DNA of 64,000 nt. It comes from Amycolatopsis lexingtonensis. GTDB taxonomy: Bacteria > Actinomycetota > Actinomycetes > Mycobacteriales > Pseudonocardiaceae. Below are positions 1 to 9,004 of this stretch, in pieces (position 1 is the first letter of the stretch; the number at the start of each line of letters is the position of its first letter). The stretch lies in assembly GCF_014873755.1 (NCBI RefSeq), contig NZ_JADBEG010000001.1, positions 7,662,501 to 7,726,500 of the forward strand. Reading direction: 5' to 3'. Below the pieces are notes generated by a model. The model had not been told where the DNA came from. It was given only the letters and a program-made list of their open reading frames with translations, and ran no database searches. Made by a program: the position numbers and the translations under genes.

Positions 1-1021
1 CGTCCGCGTCGCGACGACCGGCACCACGGACACCTACAGCAAGGTCCTCTCCCGCACCGGTGACCGCGCGGTCGTGCTGCTCAACCGCGGTGAGGCGCCG
101 ACGCGGATGACGCTGAAGTTCGCCGACGCCGGGCTCACCGGCCGGGTGGCCATTCGCGACCTCCGTGCCCGCGCCGATCGCGGCGCCGCCGTCGGCGAGT
201 ACTCGGTCACCGTGCCCGCGCACGGGACCGCGTTCCTCCGCCTGCACGGCACCGACCTCGTCCCCGGCGCCGACGTCGCCGGGCCCGCGTCGGCCAGTCC
301 CTCGGTGGTCCGCAGCGGCGGGAAGACCGTCACGTTCTTCCGCGACCGCGCCGGGAACCTCCAGCAGACCGGCCTCGACGGGCCGCGCCAGGTCGGCGGC
401 GGGTTCCTCGGCCAGCCCGCGGCGATCGCTTCCGGGGACCGGATCGACGTCTACGTCCGCGGCCTCGACAACGTCCTCTACCAGCGCAGTTACGCGAAGA
501 ACTGGGGTGACTGGAAGCGGCTCGGCGGCACGCTCACCGACTCGCCGTCCGTCACCAGCGACGGAACCGTCTTCGTGCGGGGTGCCGACGGCCAGGTCTG
601 GCAGCGGACCAGCGCCGGTCGGTGGTCCGGTCTCGGTGCCCCGGGTGGCAAGCCGATCTACGGCCGCCCCGGCGCGGCGACGTCCACCAGCGGCACGGTC
701 GTCGCGGTCCGGACCGCCGACGACAGCGTCTGGGCTCGCACGAACACCGGCGGCACCTGGTCGGACTGGACGTCGATCGGTGGCACGGTCAGCAGCAGCC
801 CGACGCTGGTCGCCGTCGGCGCGAAGGTCGCGCTCACCGCGTCCGCGAGCGACTACTCGCTGTGGGCCAACGACTGGTCCGGCTCGTGGGCGGGCTGGTT
901 CAAACGGCCGGAGTACCCGAGCGGGAGCATCGTGGGCACCCTGGGCGCGGCGTCCGACGGCGCGTCGCTGTGGTTCGCGGCGCGCGGTCCGGACGACCAT
1001 GTCCACGTAGCCCGGTTCTAG
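1..1021 (+). CDS. alpha-galactosidase-like glycoside hydrolase, C-terminal part (5' end outside window)
   Basis: The reading frame is open from the first base, so the catalytic domain lies upstream. The first ~85 residues resemble the C-terminal beta-sandwich of GH27/GH36 alpha-galactosidases: 'DRAVVLLNRGEAPTRM' followed by 'RDLRARADRGAAVGEYSV' and 'VPAHGTAFLRLHG'. After residue ~95 come about five repeats ending in W-x-x-x-GG/W-x-x-LGG patterns (for example 'WGDWKRLGGTLTDSPSV' and 'WSDWTSIGGTVSSSPTL'), typical of a PLL/tectonin-like sugar-binding beta-propeller. Probably a secreted enzyme releasing galactose that feeds the downstream sugar-acid genes (inference). Stop TAG 1019-1021; the SDR gene follows 15 bp later. 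Confidence 0.7.
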   Translation, partial: VRVATTGTTDTYSKVLSRTGDRAVVLLNRGEAPTRMTLKFADAGLTGRVAIRDLRARADRGAAVGEYSVTVPAHGTAFLRLHGTDLVPGADVAGPASASPSVVRSGGKTVTFFRDRAGNLQQTGLDGPRQVGGGFLGQPAAIASGDRIDVYVRGLDNVLYQRSYAKNWGDWKRLGGTLTDSPSVTSDGTVFVRGADGQVWQRTSAGRWSGLGAPGGKPIYGRPGAATSTSGTVVAVRTADDSVWARTNTGGTWSDWTSIGGTVSSSPTLVAVGAKVALTASASDYSLWANDWSGSWAGWFKRPEYPSGSIVGTLGAASDGASLWFAARGPDDHVHVARF

Positions 1022-1036
1022 GAACAGGAGAAGGCG

Positions 1037-1720
1037 ATGTCCACGCGTACGGCGGTGGTTACGGGAGCGGCGTCCGGGATCGGCAAAGCGACCGCCCGGA
1101 AGCTCCTCGACGACGGCTACCGCGTGCTGGGCGTGGACATCGCCGAACTCCCGGACGGCATCACGCCGATCCGGGGCAGCGTCAGCAATGAGGCGACCTG
1201 GGCCGGTATCGGCGAGGTCGACGCGCTGGTCAGCAACGCCTACGTCCCCAGCACCGGGCCGCTGCACGAGATCGACCGCGCCGAGTGGGAACGCCAGCTC
1301 GACGTCAACCTCACCGGCACGTACCTCGCGCTGAAGGCCTGCCTGCCGTCCCTGCGCGAGCGGCGCGGCGCGGTCGTGCTGGTCTCGTCGGTGCACGCGC
1401 ACTTCGGGCTGCCGGGCCACCCCGCGTACGCCGCGAGCAAGGGCGCGCTGGTCGCGCTGGCCCGGCAGCTTGCCGTCGAATACGCCCCCGACGTGCGCGT
1501 CAACTCCGTGCTGCCGGGGCCCGTGCTCACCGAAGCCTGGAACCGCATCTCGCCGGAGGACCGTGAGCGCAGCGCGCGGGCGACCCCGGCGGGCCGGCTC
1601 GGCGACCCGGCCGAAGTGGCGAACGCGATCGCCTTCCTGCTCTCGGACGCCGCGTCGTTCGTCACCGGAGCCGAGCTGACCGTCGACGGCGGCTGGTCCG
1701 CCGCCAAGGATTCCGCGTAG
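1037..1720 (+). CDS. SDR-family NAD(P)-dependent oxidoreductase
   Basis: Classical short-chain dehydrogenase of 227 residues. The cofactor motif TGAASGIG is at residues ~9-16, the NA-x motif is 'SNAYVPS', the catalytic Ser is in 'VLVSSVHAH' and the YxxxK pair is in 'YAASKGALVAL'. It ends with the usual 'ELTVDGGW' tail. An AGGAG ribosome site lies 6-11 nt before the ATG. It sits between an alpha-galactosidase fragment and a galactonate-dehydratase-like enolase, so an aldose (galactose-type) 1-dehydrogenase is a reasonable guess; the sequence alone does not fix the substrate. Confidence 0.85.
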   Translation: MSTRTAVVTGAASGIGKATARKLLDDGYRVLGVDIAELPDGITPIRGSVSNEATWAGIGEVDALVSNAYVPSTGPLHEIDRAEWERQLDVNLTGTYLALKACLPSLRERRGAVVLVSSVHAHFGLPGHPAYAASKGALVALARQLAVEYAPDVRVNSVLPGPVLTEAWNRISPEDRERSARATPAGRLGDPAEVANAIAFLLSDAASFVTGAELTVDGGWSAAKDSA

Positions 1721-1733
1721 ATGGGGGACACGG

Positions 1734-2879
1734 GTGAAGATCACCGGGGTTGAAACGTTTCTGGTCGCGCCGCGCTGGCTTTTCCTCAAGGTCAGCACGG
1801 ACGAGGGCGTCTGCGGCTGGGGCGAGCCCGTGGTCGAGGGCCGCGCGGAGACCGTGCGCGCGGCCGTGCACGAGTTGTCCGACCTGCTGATCGGCCAGGA
1901 CCCGCTGCGCATCGAGGACCACTGGCAGGTGCTGCGCCGCGGCGGCTTCTACCGCGGCGGCCCGGTGCTTTCCAGCGCGCTGGCCGGGTACGACCACGCC
2001 CTGTGGGACATCGCGGGCAAGGTCCGCGACGCGCCGGTGCACGAGCTGCTCGGCGGCCCGGTCCGCGACCGCGTCCGCGTCTACAGCTGGGTCGGCGGCG
2101 ACCGGCCGTCCGGCATCCGCGAAGCCGTGTCCGCGCAGGTCGAGGCGGGCTTCACCGCGGTGAAGATGAACGTCGCCGGCCCGCTGACGGCGATCGCGTC
2201 GCCCGCCGAAGCCGACGCCGCGGTGGCGCGCGCGTGGGAAGCGCGAGAGGTGCTCGGCCCGCACCGCGACCTCGCGATCGACTTCCACGGCCGTGTCTCG
2301 CCCGCGATGGCCCGCCGGCTGGTCAAGCTCCTCGAAGACGTCCAGCCGATGTTCGTCGAGGAGCCGATCCTGCCGGAAACGCAGGGCGACGCGCTGCGCT
2401 CGATCGTCGAAGCGTCCACCGTGCCGATCGCGGTCGGCGAGCGGCTCTACTCGCGCTGGGAGTTCAAGCCGGTGCTCGACGCCGGTGTCGCGGTCGTCCA
2501 GCCGGACCCCTCGCACGCGGGCGGCATCTCCGAGCTGCGGCGGATCGGCGCGCTCGCGGAGGTGTACGGCGCTTCGCTCGCCCCGCACTGCCCGCTTGGC
2601 CCGATCTCCCTGGCGGCGTCGCTGCAGGTGGCGTTCGCGACGCCGAACTTCCTGATCCAGGAACAAAGCGTGGGCATGCACTACCACGAAGGCCGCGAAC
2701 ACCAGTACCTCGTGGACGCGTCGCTCTTCGCCTTCCAGGACGGCCACGCGGCCCGGCCGCTGAAGCCCGGGCTCGGCATCGAGGTCGACGAAGAAGCCGT
2801 CCGCCGGGCTGACGAAGCAGGGCACGCGTGGCGTTCGCCGGTGTGGCGCCACGACGACGGGAGCCTCGCCGAATGGTGA
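1734..2879 (+). CDS. galactonate dehydratase-like enolase-superfamily protein
   Basis: 381 residues with the mandelate-racemase/muconate-lactonizing fold. Features: an N-terminal capping region, 'ALAGYDHALWDIAGK', the KxN-type catalytic lysine in 'FTAVKMNVAG', metal ligands in 'DLAIDFHGR', 'MFVEEPI' and 'VGERLYSRW', and the C-terminal 'APHCPLGPISLAA' segment with the His used by D-galactonate dehydratases (DgoD). These enzymes dehydrate an aldonic acid to the 2-keto-3-deoxy acid in the cytoplasm. GTG start with a GGGGGA site just upstream; its stop overlaps the next gene by 7 nt, so translation is probably coupled. Substrate could also be another sugar acid such as arabinonate or fuconate. 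Confidence 0.8.
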   Translation: MKITGVETFLVAPRWLFLKVSTDEGVCGWGEPVVEGRAETVRAAVHELSDLLIGQDPLRIEDHWQVLRRGGFYRGGPVLSSALAGYDHALWDIAGKVRDAPVHELLGGPVRDRVRVYSWVGGDRPSGIREAVSAQVEAGFTAVKMNVAGPLTAIASPAEADAAVARAWEAREVLGPHRDLAIDFHGRVSPAMARRLVKLLEDVQPMFVEEPILPETQGDALRSIVEASTVPIAVGERLYSRWEFKPVLDAGVAVVQPDPSHAGGISELRRIGALAEVYGASLAPHCPLGPISLAASLQVAFATPNFLIQEQSVGMHYHEGREHQYLVDASLFAFQDGHAARPLKPGLGIEVDEEAVRRADEAGHAWRSPVWRHDDGSLAEW

Positions 2880-3724
2880 CCTGGCTCGAGCGCGGCGACC
2901 TGCGCCTCGGCCTGGTCCCGGAGCTGGGCGGGCGGCTGCTTTCCGTTTCCCGCAAGGGCGTCGAACTGCTCTGGCGCAATCCGGCGCTGCTCGGCGACGG
3001 CCTGCGTGGCGACTACACGCCGAACTCCGGCCGGATGGGCGACTGGGTCAACTACGGCGGCGACAAGACGTGGCCCGCGCCGCAGGGCTGGGCCGGTCCG
3101 GACCAGTGGCCGGGCCCGCCCGACCCGGTCCTCGACTCCGGCCCGTACGCCCTGGCCCTGGACGGGGACACGGCGACCATGACCAGCGCGCCGGATCCGC
3201 GCACCGGACTGCGGTTCACGCGTGCGATCACGATCCTCGACAACGGCTACGAACTGCGGCTGCGCGCGCTCAACACCGCGGACCACCCGGTCCGGTGGGC
3301 ACTGTGGAACGTGACCCAGCTGCCCGGCGGCGGGACGGTCGTCGCGGGGCTCCGGCGCCCCGACGTCGTCGCGCTGGTCGCGGGCACCGGCACGCCGGAG
3401 TACACAGTGGACGGTGACCGGCTGGTCGTGCCGCCGCAGGACGTCGTCGGCAAGCTCGGGGTCCCGGGCACGTCGGGCCGGGTTTCCTACGGCGCCCTGA
3501 CGTTGAGCTTCGACGTCGACCCGCACGGCGAATACCCGGACGAGGGTTCGCCGCTGGAGATCTGGCTGGAGCACCCGCTCCCGGAACCCTTGGCGGAGCT
3601 GGGCGATCTGGACCCGCCGGCGCGGATCGTCGAGCTGGAAGTCCTCGGCCCGCTGACCACCCTGGCGCCCGGAGAAGAGACCCGGTTGTCGATCACTGCC
3701 GAAGTCCGGGAAGATGACGTGTGA
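2873..3724 (+). CDS. DUF4380-family, aldose-epimerase-like protein
   Basis: 283 residues; ATG 2873 was chosen because it overlaps the dehydratase stop by 7 nt and because the protein then begins with a normal first beta strand ('VTWLERGDLRLGLVPELGG'). A galactose-mutarotase-like fold is suggested by 'VPELGGRLLSVSRKGVELLW' and by the strongly conserved 'NYGGDKTWPAPQGW' block of DUF4380. It probably acts on an aldose or sugar acid of the same pathway, for example converting anomers for the dehydrogenase (inference). No catalytic residues are assigned with certainty. Its last four bases are the GTGA start of the amidase gene. Confidence 0.65.
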   Translation: MVTWLERGDLRLGLVPELGGRLLSVSRKGVELLWRNPALLGDGLRGDYTPNSGRMGDWVNYGGDKTWPAPQGWAGPDQWPGPPDPVLDSGPYALALDGDTATMTSAPDPRTGLRFTRAITILDNGYELRLRALNTADHPVRWALWNVTQLPGGGTVVAGLRRPDVVALVAGTGTPEYTVDGDRLVVPPQDVVGKLGVPGTSGRVSYGALTLSFDVDPHGEYPDEGSPLEIWLEHPLPEPLAELGDLDPPARIVELEVLGPLTTLAPGEETRLSITAEVREDDV

Positions 3725-5052
3725 CCTTCACCGTCCGAAGCCTGACCGCCGCGGTGTTCGCGCTGGCCGTCACCGCCGCTCTCCCCGTCACGGCCCACGC
3801 GCAGGAAGCGCCGGAATGCCCGGCGAACCTCGACTGCCGGTTCGTGCCCGCCGCCTACGACTGGGCGAGCGCCGACCACGGCAACCCCAACAACTACGGG
3901 AACTACGACCCCGCGAACCGGCCGGCCGACGGCCAGGGGATCCAGTACATCGTCATCCACGACACCGAAAGCGTGCCCGGCAGCGGGGTCAGCCCGTACG
4001 ACCAGGCGATCGCGACCTTCCAGAAGCCCGAAAGCGGGTCTAGCGCGCACTACGTGATCCGCTCATCCGACGGCCAGGTCACGCAGATGGTGCCGACCAA
4101 GGACGTCGCCTGGCACGCGGGCAACTGGACGATGAACGAGCACTCGATCGGCATCGAGCACGAGGGCATCGCGGCGCAGGGCGGCACCTGGTACACCGAA
4201 AAGATGTACCAGGCCTCGGCGAACCTGGTGAAGTTCCTGGCGGCGAAGTACCACATCCCGCTCGACCGGCAGCACATCATCGGCCACGAAGACATCTCCC
4301 GCGAGCGCACGGCGAACTTCGCTGCCGCGCACTGGGATCCGGGCCCGTACTGGGACTGGAACCACTACATGGAGCTGCTCGGCGCGCCGGCCGCGGCGAC
4401 CGGTCCCGCGGACGCCCAGTCCGTCACGATCAACCCGGACTACGCCACCAACCAGCCCGAGCTGACCACGTGCAGCGGTGGCACCTGCACGCCGCTGCCC
4501 GCGCACGGCGCCAACTTCGTCTACCTGCACGCGGCGCCGGACGCGGCCTCGCCGCTGATCACCGACCCGGTGGTGCACCCCGACGGCTCGGCGGGCACGA
4601 CCGCGATCGACGACTGGAGCGACAAGGCGGTCGCGGGCCGGACCTACGCGCTCGCCGGCGAGCAGGGCGACTGGACGGCGATCTGGTACGGCGGGCAGAA
4701 GGCGTGGTTCGCGAACCCCGGCCACAGTGTGACCTTGCCGGCGCGGGCCCAGCGCGTGACCGCGGCCACGTCGGCGCCGCTGTACGGCCGCGCCTTCCCC
4801 GAGCAGTCCGAGTACCCGGCCGAGATCCCGTTCGACCCGATCTGGACGGTCGGCGCCGTCCCGTGGACGCTGCCCGCGGGCCAGAGCTACGTCGTCACCG
4901 GGGAATTCCGCGCCGAGAACTACTACGCGCGCTTCGACCCGGCGGACGTGCCGGCCAACCACACGCTGGTCACGGGCGGGACGAAGTACCTCCAGCTCTC
5001 CTACAACCACCGGGTCGTCTACGTGAAGGCGTCCGACGTGCGACCCTGCTGA
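3721..5052 (+). CDS. secreted N-acetylmuramoyl-L-alanine amidase (Amidase_2)
   Basis: 443 residues. An N-terminal signal peptide ('SLTAAVFALAVTAALPVTAHA', cleavage near AHA-QE) precedes an Amidase_2/PGRP domain at ~70-215. Putative zinc ligands are in 'YIVIHDTES' and in the C-terminal 'HWDPGPYWDW' segment, with 'HYVIRSSDGQVTQMV', 'VAWHAGNW' and 'SIGIEHEG' as typical strands. The remaining ~220 residues form an SH3-like/wall-binding tail rich in W and Y. It would cut the stem peptide from peptidoglycan outside the cell. It overlaps the DUF4380 gene by GTGA, an odd operon partner for a wall hydrolase; it may simply be co-transcribed. Confidence 0.85.
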   Translation: MTFTVRSLTAAVFALAVTAALPVTAHAQEAPECPANLDCRFVPAAYDWASADHGNPNNYGNYDPANRPADGQGIQYIVIHDTESVPGSGVSPYDQAIATFQKPESGSSAHYVIRSSDGQVTQMVPTKDVAWHAGNWTMNEHSIGIEHEGIAAQGGTWYTEKMYQASANLVKFLAAKYHIPLDRQHIIGHEDISRERTANFAAAHWDPGPYWDWNHYMELLGAPAAATGPADAQSVTINPDYATNQPELTTCSGGTCTPLPAHGANFVYLHAAPDAASPLITDPVVHPDGSAGTTAIDDWSDKAVAGRTYALAGEQGDWTAIWYGGQKAWFANPGHSVTLPARAQRVTAATSAPLYGRAFPEQSEYPAEIPFDPIWTVGAVPWTLPAGQSYVVTGEFRAENYYARFDPADVPANHTLVTGGTKYLQLSYNHRVVYVKASDVRPC

Positions 5053-5062
5053 CCTGCGCAGG

Positions 5063-5068
5063 TATCGT
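5063..5068 (+). promoter_or_regulatory. -10 hexamer of putative leaderless purB promoter
   Basis: TATCGT lies 6 nt before the GTG of purB, the distance at which transcription would start at or next to the initiation codon. A GAGGGC stretch in between could also act as a weak ribosome site. Confidence 0.4.
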
Positions 5069-5074
5069 GAGGGC

Positions 5075-6502
5075 GTGACGGACAAGCCCCGCATTCCGAA
5101 CGTGCTCGCCGCCCGCTACGCCTCGGCGGAGCTGGTCTCGCTCTGGTCGCCGGAGCAGAAGGTCGTGCTGGAGCGGCAGCTCTGGCTGGCCGTCCTCAAG
5201 GCGCAGAAGGACCTCGGCGTCGAGGTGCCGGACGGCGTCGTCGAGGCGTACGAGCGCGTCCTCGACGACGTGCGGCTGGACTCGATCGCGGAGCGCGAGC
5301 GCGTCACCCGGCACGACGTCAAGGCGCGGATCGAGGAGTTCAGCGCCCTCGCCGGGCAGGAGCACGTCCACAAGGGCATGACCTCGCGCGACCTCACCGA
5401 GAACGTCGAGCAGCTGCAGCTGCTCCGCTCGCTCGAGCTGGTCCGCACCCGCGTCGCCGCCGTGCTGGCGCGGCTGGCCGCGCTCGCCGTCGAGCACGCG
5501 GACACCGTCATGGCCGGGCGCTCGCACAACGTCGCCGCGCAGGCCACCACGCTCGGCAAGCGGTTCGCCACCGCGGCCGACGAGCTGCTGGTCGCCTTCG
5601 AGCGGCTCGACAACCTCATCGAGCGGTACCCGCTGCGCGGCATCAAGGGCCCGGTCGGCACCGCGCAGGACATGCTCGACCTGCTCGGCGACGAGTCCAC
5701 TTTGGACCAGCTCGAAGACCGCGTGATGCAGCACCTCGGCTTCAACCGCCGGTTCACCAGCGTCGGCCAGGTGTACCCGCGCTCGCTCGACTTCGACGTG
5801 CTGTCCACTGTGGTCCAGCTCGCCGCGGCGCCGTCCAGCCTGGCCAAGACGATCCGGCTGATGGCGGGCCACGAGCTGGTCACCGAGGGCTTCAAGCCCG
5901 GCCAGGTCGGCTCGTCGGCCATGCCGCACAAGATGAACACCCGCTCGTGCGAGCGCGTGAACGGCCTCGCCGTCGTGCTGCGCGGCTACCTCTCGATGAT
6001 CGGCGAGCTGGCCGGCGACCAGTGGAACGAGGGCGACGTCTCCGACTCGGTCGTCCGCCGGGTGGCGCTGCCGGACGCGTTCTTCGCGCTCGACGGCCTG
6101 CTGGAGACCTTCCTCACGGTGCTCACCGAATTCGGCGCGTTCCCGGCGGTGATCGAGCGTGAGCTGGATCGCTACCTGCCGTTCCTGACCACGACGAAGG
6201 TGCTCATGGCGTCGGTCCGCGGCGGCGTCGGGCGTGAGACGGCCCACGAAGCCATCAAGGAGCACGCCGTCGCCGTCGCGCTGGAAATGCGCGAAGGCCG
6301 CGCCGACAACGACCTCCTCGACCGCTTCGCCGCCGATGAGCGCATCCCGCTCGACCGCGGTGAGCTGGACAAACTCCTCGCCGACCGGATCTCGTTCACC
6401 GGGACGGCCGGGCGTCAGGTGGCGCAGGTGGCCGAGCGCGTCGCGCAGGTCCTCGAGCGGTTCCCCGAGGCGGCGGGATACGCGCCGCAGCCGATCCTGT
6501 GA
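5075..6502 (+). CDS. purB: adenylosuccinate lyase
   Basis: 475 residues, the usual length for the PurB clade of the fumarase/aspartase superfamily. It splits SAICAR to AICAR and adenylosuccinate to AMP, releasing fumarate. Seen in the protein: 'HKGMTSRDLTEN' (conserved region 1), 'AGRSHNVAAQATTLGKRF' (region 2 with His) and the superfamily signature 'GSSAMPHKMNTRSCERVNG' with the flexible catalytic-serine loop. It is the first of the purine genes in this window; the order purB...purC...purSQ...purL...purFM matches the mycobacterial chromosome. The next operon starts 115 bp downstream. Confidence 0.95.
   Translation: MTDKPRIPNVLAARYASAELVSLWSPEQKVVLERQLWLAVLKAQKDLGVEVPDGVVEAYERVLDDVRLDSIAERERVTRHDVKARIEEFSALAGQEHVHKGMTSRDLTENVEQLQLLRSLELVRTRVAAVLARLAALAVEHADTVMAGRSHNVAAQATTLGKRFATAADELLVAFERLDNLIERYPLRGIKGPVGTAQDMLDLLGDESTLDQLEDRVMQHLGFNRRFTSVGQVYPRSLDFDVLSTVVQLAAAPSSLAKTIRLMAGHELVTEGFKPGQVGSSAMPHKMNTRSCERVNGLAVVLRGYLSMIGELAGDQWNEGDVSDSVVRRVALPDAFFALDGLLETFLTVLTEFGAFPAVIERELDRYLPFLTTTKVLMASVRGGVGRETAHEAIKEHAVAVALEMREGRADNDLLDRFAADERIPLDRGELDKLLADRISFTGTAGRQVAQVAERVAQVLERFPEAAGYAPQPIL
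5695..5707. repeat. GTCCA-N3-TGGAC palindromic word (in purB)
   Basis: GTCCACTTTGGAC, a 13-mer with perfect 5-bp arms. The Ser-Thr-Leu-Asp codons TCC ACT TTG GAC use A/T-rich synonymous choices unusual for this genome. The same 13-mer recurs at 25440. Confidence 0.5.
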
Positions 6503-6617
6503 GCTGACGCACCCGTCCACAGAATGGAACGAATCCACTCGAACGGGCGAAATCCCTAATCTCGATCGCTGACCCACGGAGCGCTGTCCGGCGCCAGTAC
6601 CCACCATGGAAGAAGCG

Positions 6618-7436
6618 ATGAGATCCACGCTGTCCAAGATCGCCGCCGCCCTCACCGCGGGCGCGCTGACGTTGACCCTCGCCGCCTGCGGTGGTTCCGA
6701 CGCGGGGACGAAGACCCTCCGCGTCGGGACCCTGAGCGACGCCCCGCCGTCGATCTACCTGGAGAACGGCCGCTTCACGGGCTACGACAACGAGCTGCTG
6801 CGCGACATCGCCAAGCGTGAGGGCTTCGAGGTCGAGTTCGTCGGCACCGAGTTCTCCAGCCTGCTGGCCGGCGTCGCGACCGGCAAGTTCGACATCGGCA
6901 GCTCGACGATCTCGAGCACCGAGGCGCGCAAGAAGACGGTCGCGTTCTCCGACGGCTACAACACCGGCTTCACCACGGTCGTCACGGCGAAGGGCGCCAA
7001 CCTCAAGGACGTCGCCGCGCTGTCGGGCAAGCGCCTCGGCGTGGTCCAGGGTTCGGTGCAGGACGAGCTGGCCGGCAAGACCGCCGGCGCCCAGGTCGTG
7101 CGCTTCCCGGACTACAACGCGGGTTTCGCGCAGCTGAAGAACGGCACGCTGGACGGCTGGGTCGTGCCGCAGGACATCGGGCAGAAGTACCTGGACCAGA
7201 ACCCCGGTGTGCCGCTGGAACTCGGCTACACGGTCGAGGACAAGGACACCCCCTCGGCGTTCGCCGTGGCCAAGACGAACACCGATCTGCTGAACAAGCT
7301 CAACGACGGGCTGCGGAAAGCCGTCGCCGACGGTACGGTCGCCCGGATCTACGGGCAGTTCTACAAGAACACGCCGCTGTCGAAGGAACTTCAGCAGGGC
7401 GGCCCCGGTCTGCCGGTCAAGAACGTGGGTGCGTGA
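6618..7436 (+). CDS. amino-acid ABC transporter substrate-binding lipoprotein 1
   Basis: 272 residues from ATG 6618 (GGAAG site 5 nt upstream); an in-frame ATG at 6606 would add four residues. Lipoprotein signal with lipobox LAAC ('LTLTLAACGG'). Family-3 solute-binding fold: 'TLRVGTLSDAPPSIYL', 'FTGYDNELLRDIA' and the amino-acid-carboxylate-binding segment 'SSTISSTEARKKTVAFSDGY'. Where the two following paralogues carry an Asp (LDQ / FDQ) that normally holds the substrate alpha-amino group, this copy has 'DGWVVPQD' with Pro, so its ligand may differ. First of three tandem paralogues; the next gene starts 1 nt after its stop. Confidence 0.88.
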   Translation: MRSTLSKIAAALTAGALTLTLAACGGSDAGTKTLRVGTLSDAPPSIYLENGRFTGYDNELLRDIAKREGFEVEFVGTEFSSLLAGVATGKFDIGSSTISSTEARKKTVAFSDGYNTGFTTVVTAKGANLKDVAALSGKRLGVVQGSVQDELAGKTAGAQVVRFPDYNAGFAQLKNGTLDGWVVPQDIGQKYLDQNPGVPLELGYTVEDKDTPSAFAVAKTNTDLLNKLNDGLRKAVADGTVARIYGQFYKNTPLSKELQQGGPGLPVKNVGA

Positions 7437-7437
7437 C

Positions 7438-8205
7438 ATGAAGAAGCTGATCGTCACCGTGCTGGCCGCCGCCCTCACGCTCACCGCGTGCGGCGGGGGT
7501 GCCGAGAGCGCTTCCTCGACGCTGCGCGTGGGGACGCTGAGCGACGCGCCGCCCAACATCTACTTGAAGGACGGCAACTACACCGGCTTCGACAACGAGC
7601 TGCTCAAGGCCATCGCGGCCAAGCAGAACCTGAAGCTGGAGTTCGCCGCGACCGACTTCTCCGCGCTGCTCGGACAGGTCGCCTCCGGCCGCTTCGACAT
7701 CGCCAGCTCGGCGATCGCGCAGACCGACGAGCGCAAGAAGACGGTCGACTTCTCCGCGGCCTACGACTTCGAAACGATGAGCATCCAGGCCAAGCAGGGC
7801 ACCCCGGTGACCGACGAGAAGGGCTTGGCGGGCAAGCGCGTCGCCGTCATCCAGGCGACCGTCGGCGACCACTGGCTGACCAGCACGGTGCCCGCCGCGC
7901 AGGCCGTGCGCTTCCCCGACTACGCCGCCGCGCTGACCGCGCTGAAGACCGGTGCCGTCGACGCGTACATCCTCGACCAGAGCATCGCCGAGAAGAACGT
8001 CACCGACAACCCGGACGCCAAGCTGGTCGTCGTGAAGAGCTTCGTCACCGACGTGCCGCACGGTTTCGCCGTGAAGAAGGGCAACGCCGAGCTGCTCAAG
8101 AAGGTCGACGACGGGCTCAAGCAGGTGATCTCCGACGGGACCTGGCTTAAGCTGCACCAGCAGTTCCTGCCGACCGCTCCGGTGCCGGCCGGGTTCCAGG
8201 GTTAG
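7438..8205 (+). CDS. amino-acid ABC transporter substrate-binding lipoprotein 2
   Basis: 255 residues; the ATG at 7438 begins one base after the previous TGA. Lipobox LTAC in 'AAALTLTACGGG'. It shares long blocks with the third paralogue: 'GNYTGFDNELLKAIAAK', 'LKLEFAATDFSALLGQV', 'AQTDERKKTVDFSAAY' and 'AVDAYILDQ' with the alpha-amino-binding Asp. It should be tethered to the outer membrane leaflet and deliver a polar amino acid to the permease encoded downstream. Clearly a product of tandem duplication. Confidence 0.88.
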   Translation: MKKLIVTVLAAALTLTACGGGAESASSTLRVGTLSDAPPNIYLKDGNYTGFDNELLKAIAAKQNLKLEFAATDFSALLGQVASGRFDIASSAIAQTDERKKTVDFSAAYDFETMSIQAKQGTPVTDEKGLAGKRVAVIQATVGDHWLTSTVPAAQAVRFPDYAAALTALKTGAVDAYILDQSIAEKNVTDNPDAKLVVVKSFVTDVPHGFAVKKGNAELLKKVDDGLKQVISDGTWLKLHQQFLPTAPVPAGFQG

Positions 8206-8212
8206 GAGAAGC

Positions 8213-8992
8213 ATGAAGAAGACACTGGTCACGGCGCTCACCGCGACCTTGCTGGCGGCGCTCACGGCGTGCGGCGGCTCGGACGGCGGCGACGGCAAGA
8301 CCCTGCGGGTCGGCACGCTGAGCGACTCGAAGCCGAACGCCTACCAGGAGAACGGCAACTACACCGGCTTCGACAACGAGCTGCTGAAGGCCATCGCAGC
8401 CAAGGAAGGCCTGAAGCTGGAGTTCGCCGCGACGGAGTTCTCGGCGCTGCTCGGCCAGGTCGCGAACGGCACGTTCGACATCGGCAGCTCGGCGATCTCC
8501 CAGACCGAGGCCCGCAAGAAGACCGTCGACTTCTCCGCGCCGTACAACTACCAGTCCCTCGGCATCGAGGCGAAGGAGACCGCCGGCATCACCGACGAGA
8601 ACTCGTTGGCGGGCAAGCGGATCGGCGTCGTTCAGGGCACGGTCTCGGACACGTGGCTCGGCTCGAACGCGCCGACCGCGCAGGCCGTCCGCTTCCCGAA
8701 CGACGCGGCCGCCCTCAACGCGCTCAAGACCGGCGCGATCGACGGCGCGGTGTTCGACCAGGCCACCGCCGAGGACTACGCGAAGAACAACGCCGACGCG
8801 AAGCTCAAGGTGACCAAGGCGATCACCACGACCATCCCGCACGGGTTCGCCTTCAAGAAGGGCAACAACGACCTGATCGGCAAGATCAACGACGGCCTCA
8901 AGAAGGTCATCGCGGACGGCACCTGGGTCAAGGTGCACGACCAGTTCGAGCCGACCGCGCCCGTGCCCGCGGAGTTCAAGGCGGGGCAGTAG
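8213..8992 (+). CDS. amino-acid ABC transporter substrate-binding lipoprotein 3
   Basis: 259 residues; AGGAGAA ribosome site 3-9 nt before the ATG. Lipobox LTAC in 'LAALTACGGSDGG'. Binding segments are 'SQTEARKKTVDFSAPY' (Arg for substrate carboxylate) and 'AIDGAVFDQATA' (Asp for alpha-amino group). It is closest to paralogue 2 by eye. The permease start lies 6 nt after its stop, so the third binding protein is the one most tightly linked to the membrane component. Confidence 0.88.
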   Translation: MKKTLVTALTATLLAALTACGGSDGGDGKTLRVGTLSDSKPNAYQENGNYTGFDNELLKAIAAKEGLKLEFAATEFSALLGQVANGTFDIGSSAISQTEARKKTVDFSAPYNYQSLGIEAKETAGITDENSLAGKRIGVVQGTVSDTWLGSNAPTAQAVRFPNDAAALNALKTGAIDGAVFDQATAEDYAKNNADAKLKVTKAITTTIPHGFAFKKGNNDLIGKINDGLKKVIADGTWVKVHDQFEPTAPVPAEFKAGQ

Positions 8993-9004
8993 TCCACAAT
9001 GGAC
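8992..9004. repeat. GTCCA-N3-TGGAC palindromic word (binding protein/permease junction)
   Basis: GTCCACAATGGAC, perfect 5-bp arms, spanning the gap between the stop of binding protein 3 and the ATG of the permease. The same 13-mer occurs at 27509. Confidence 0.5.
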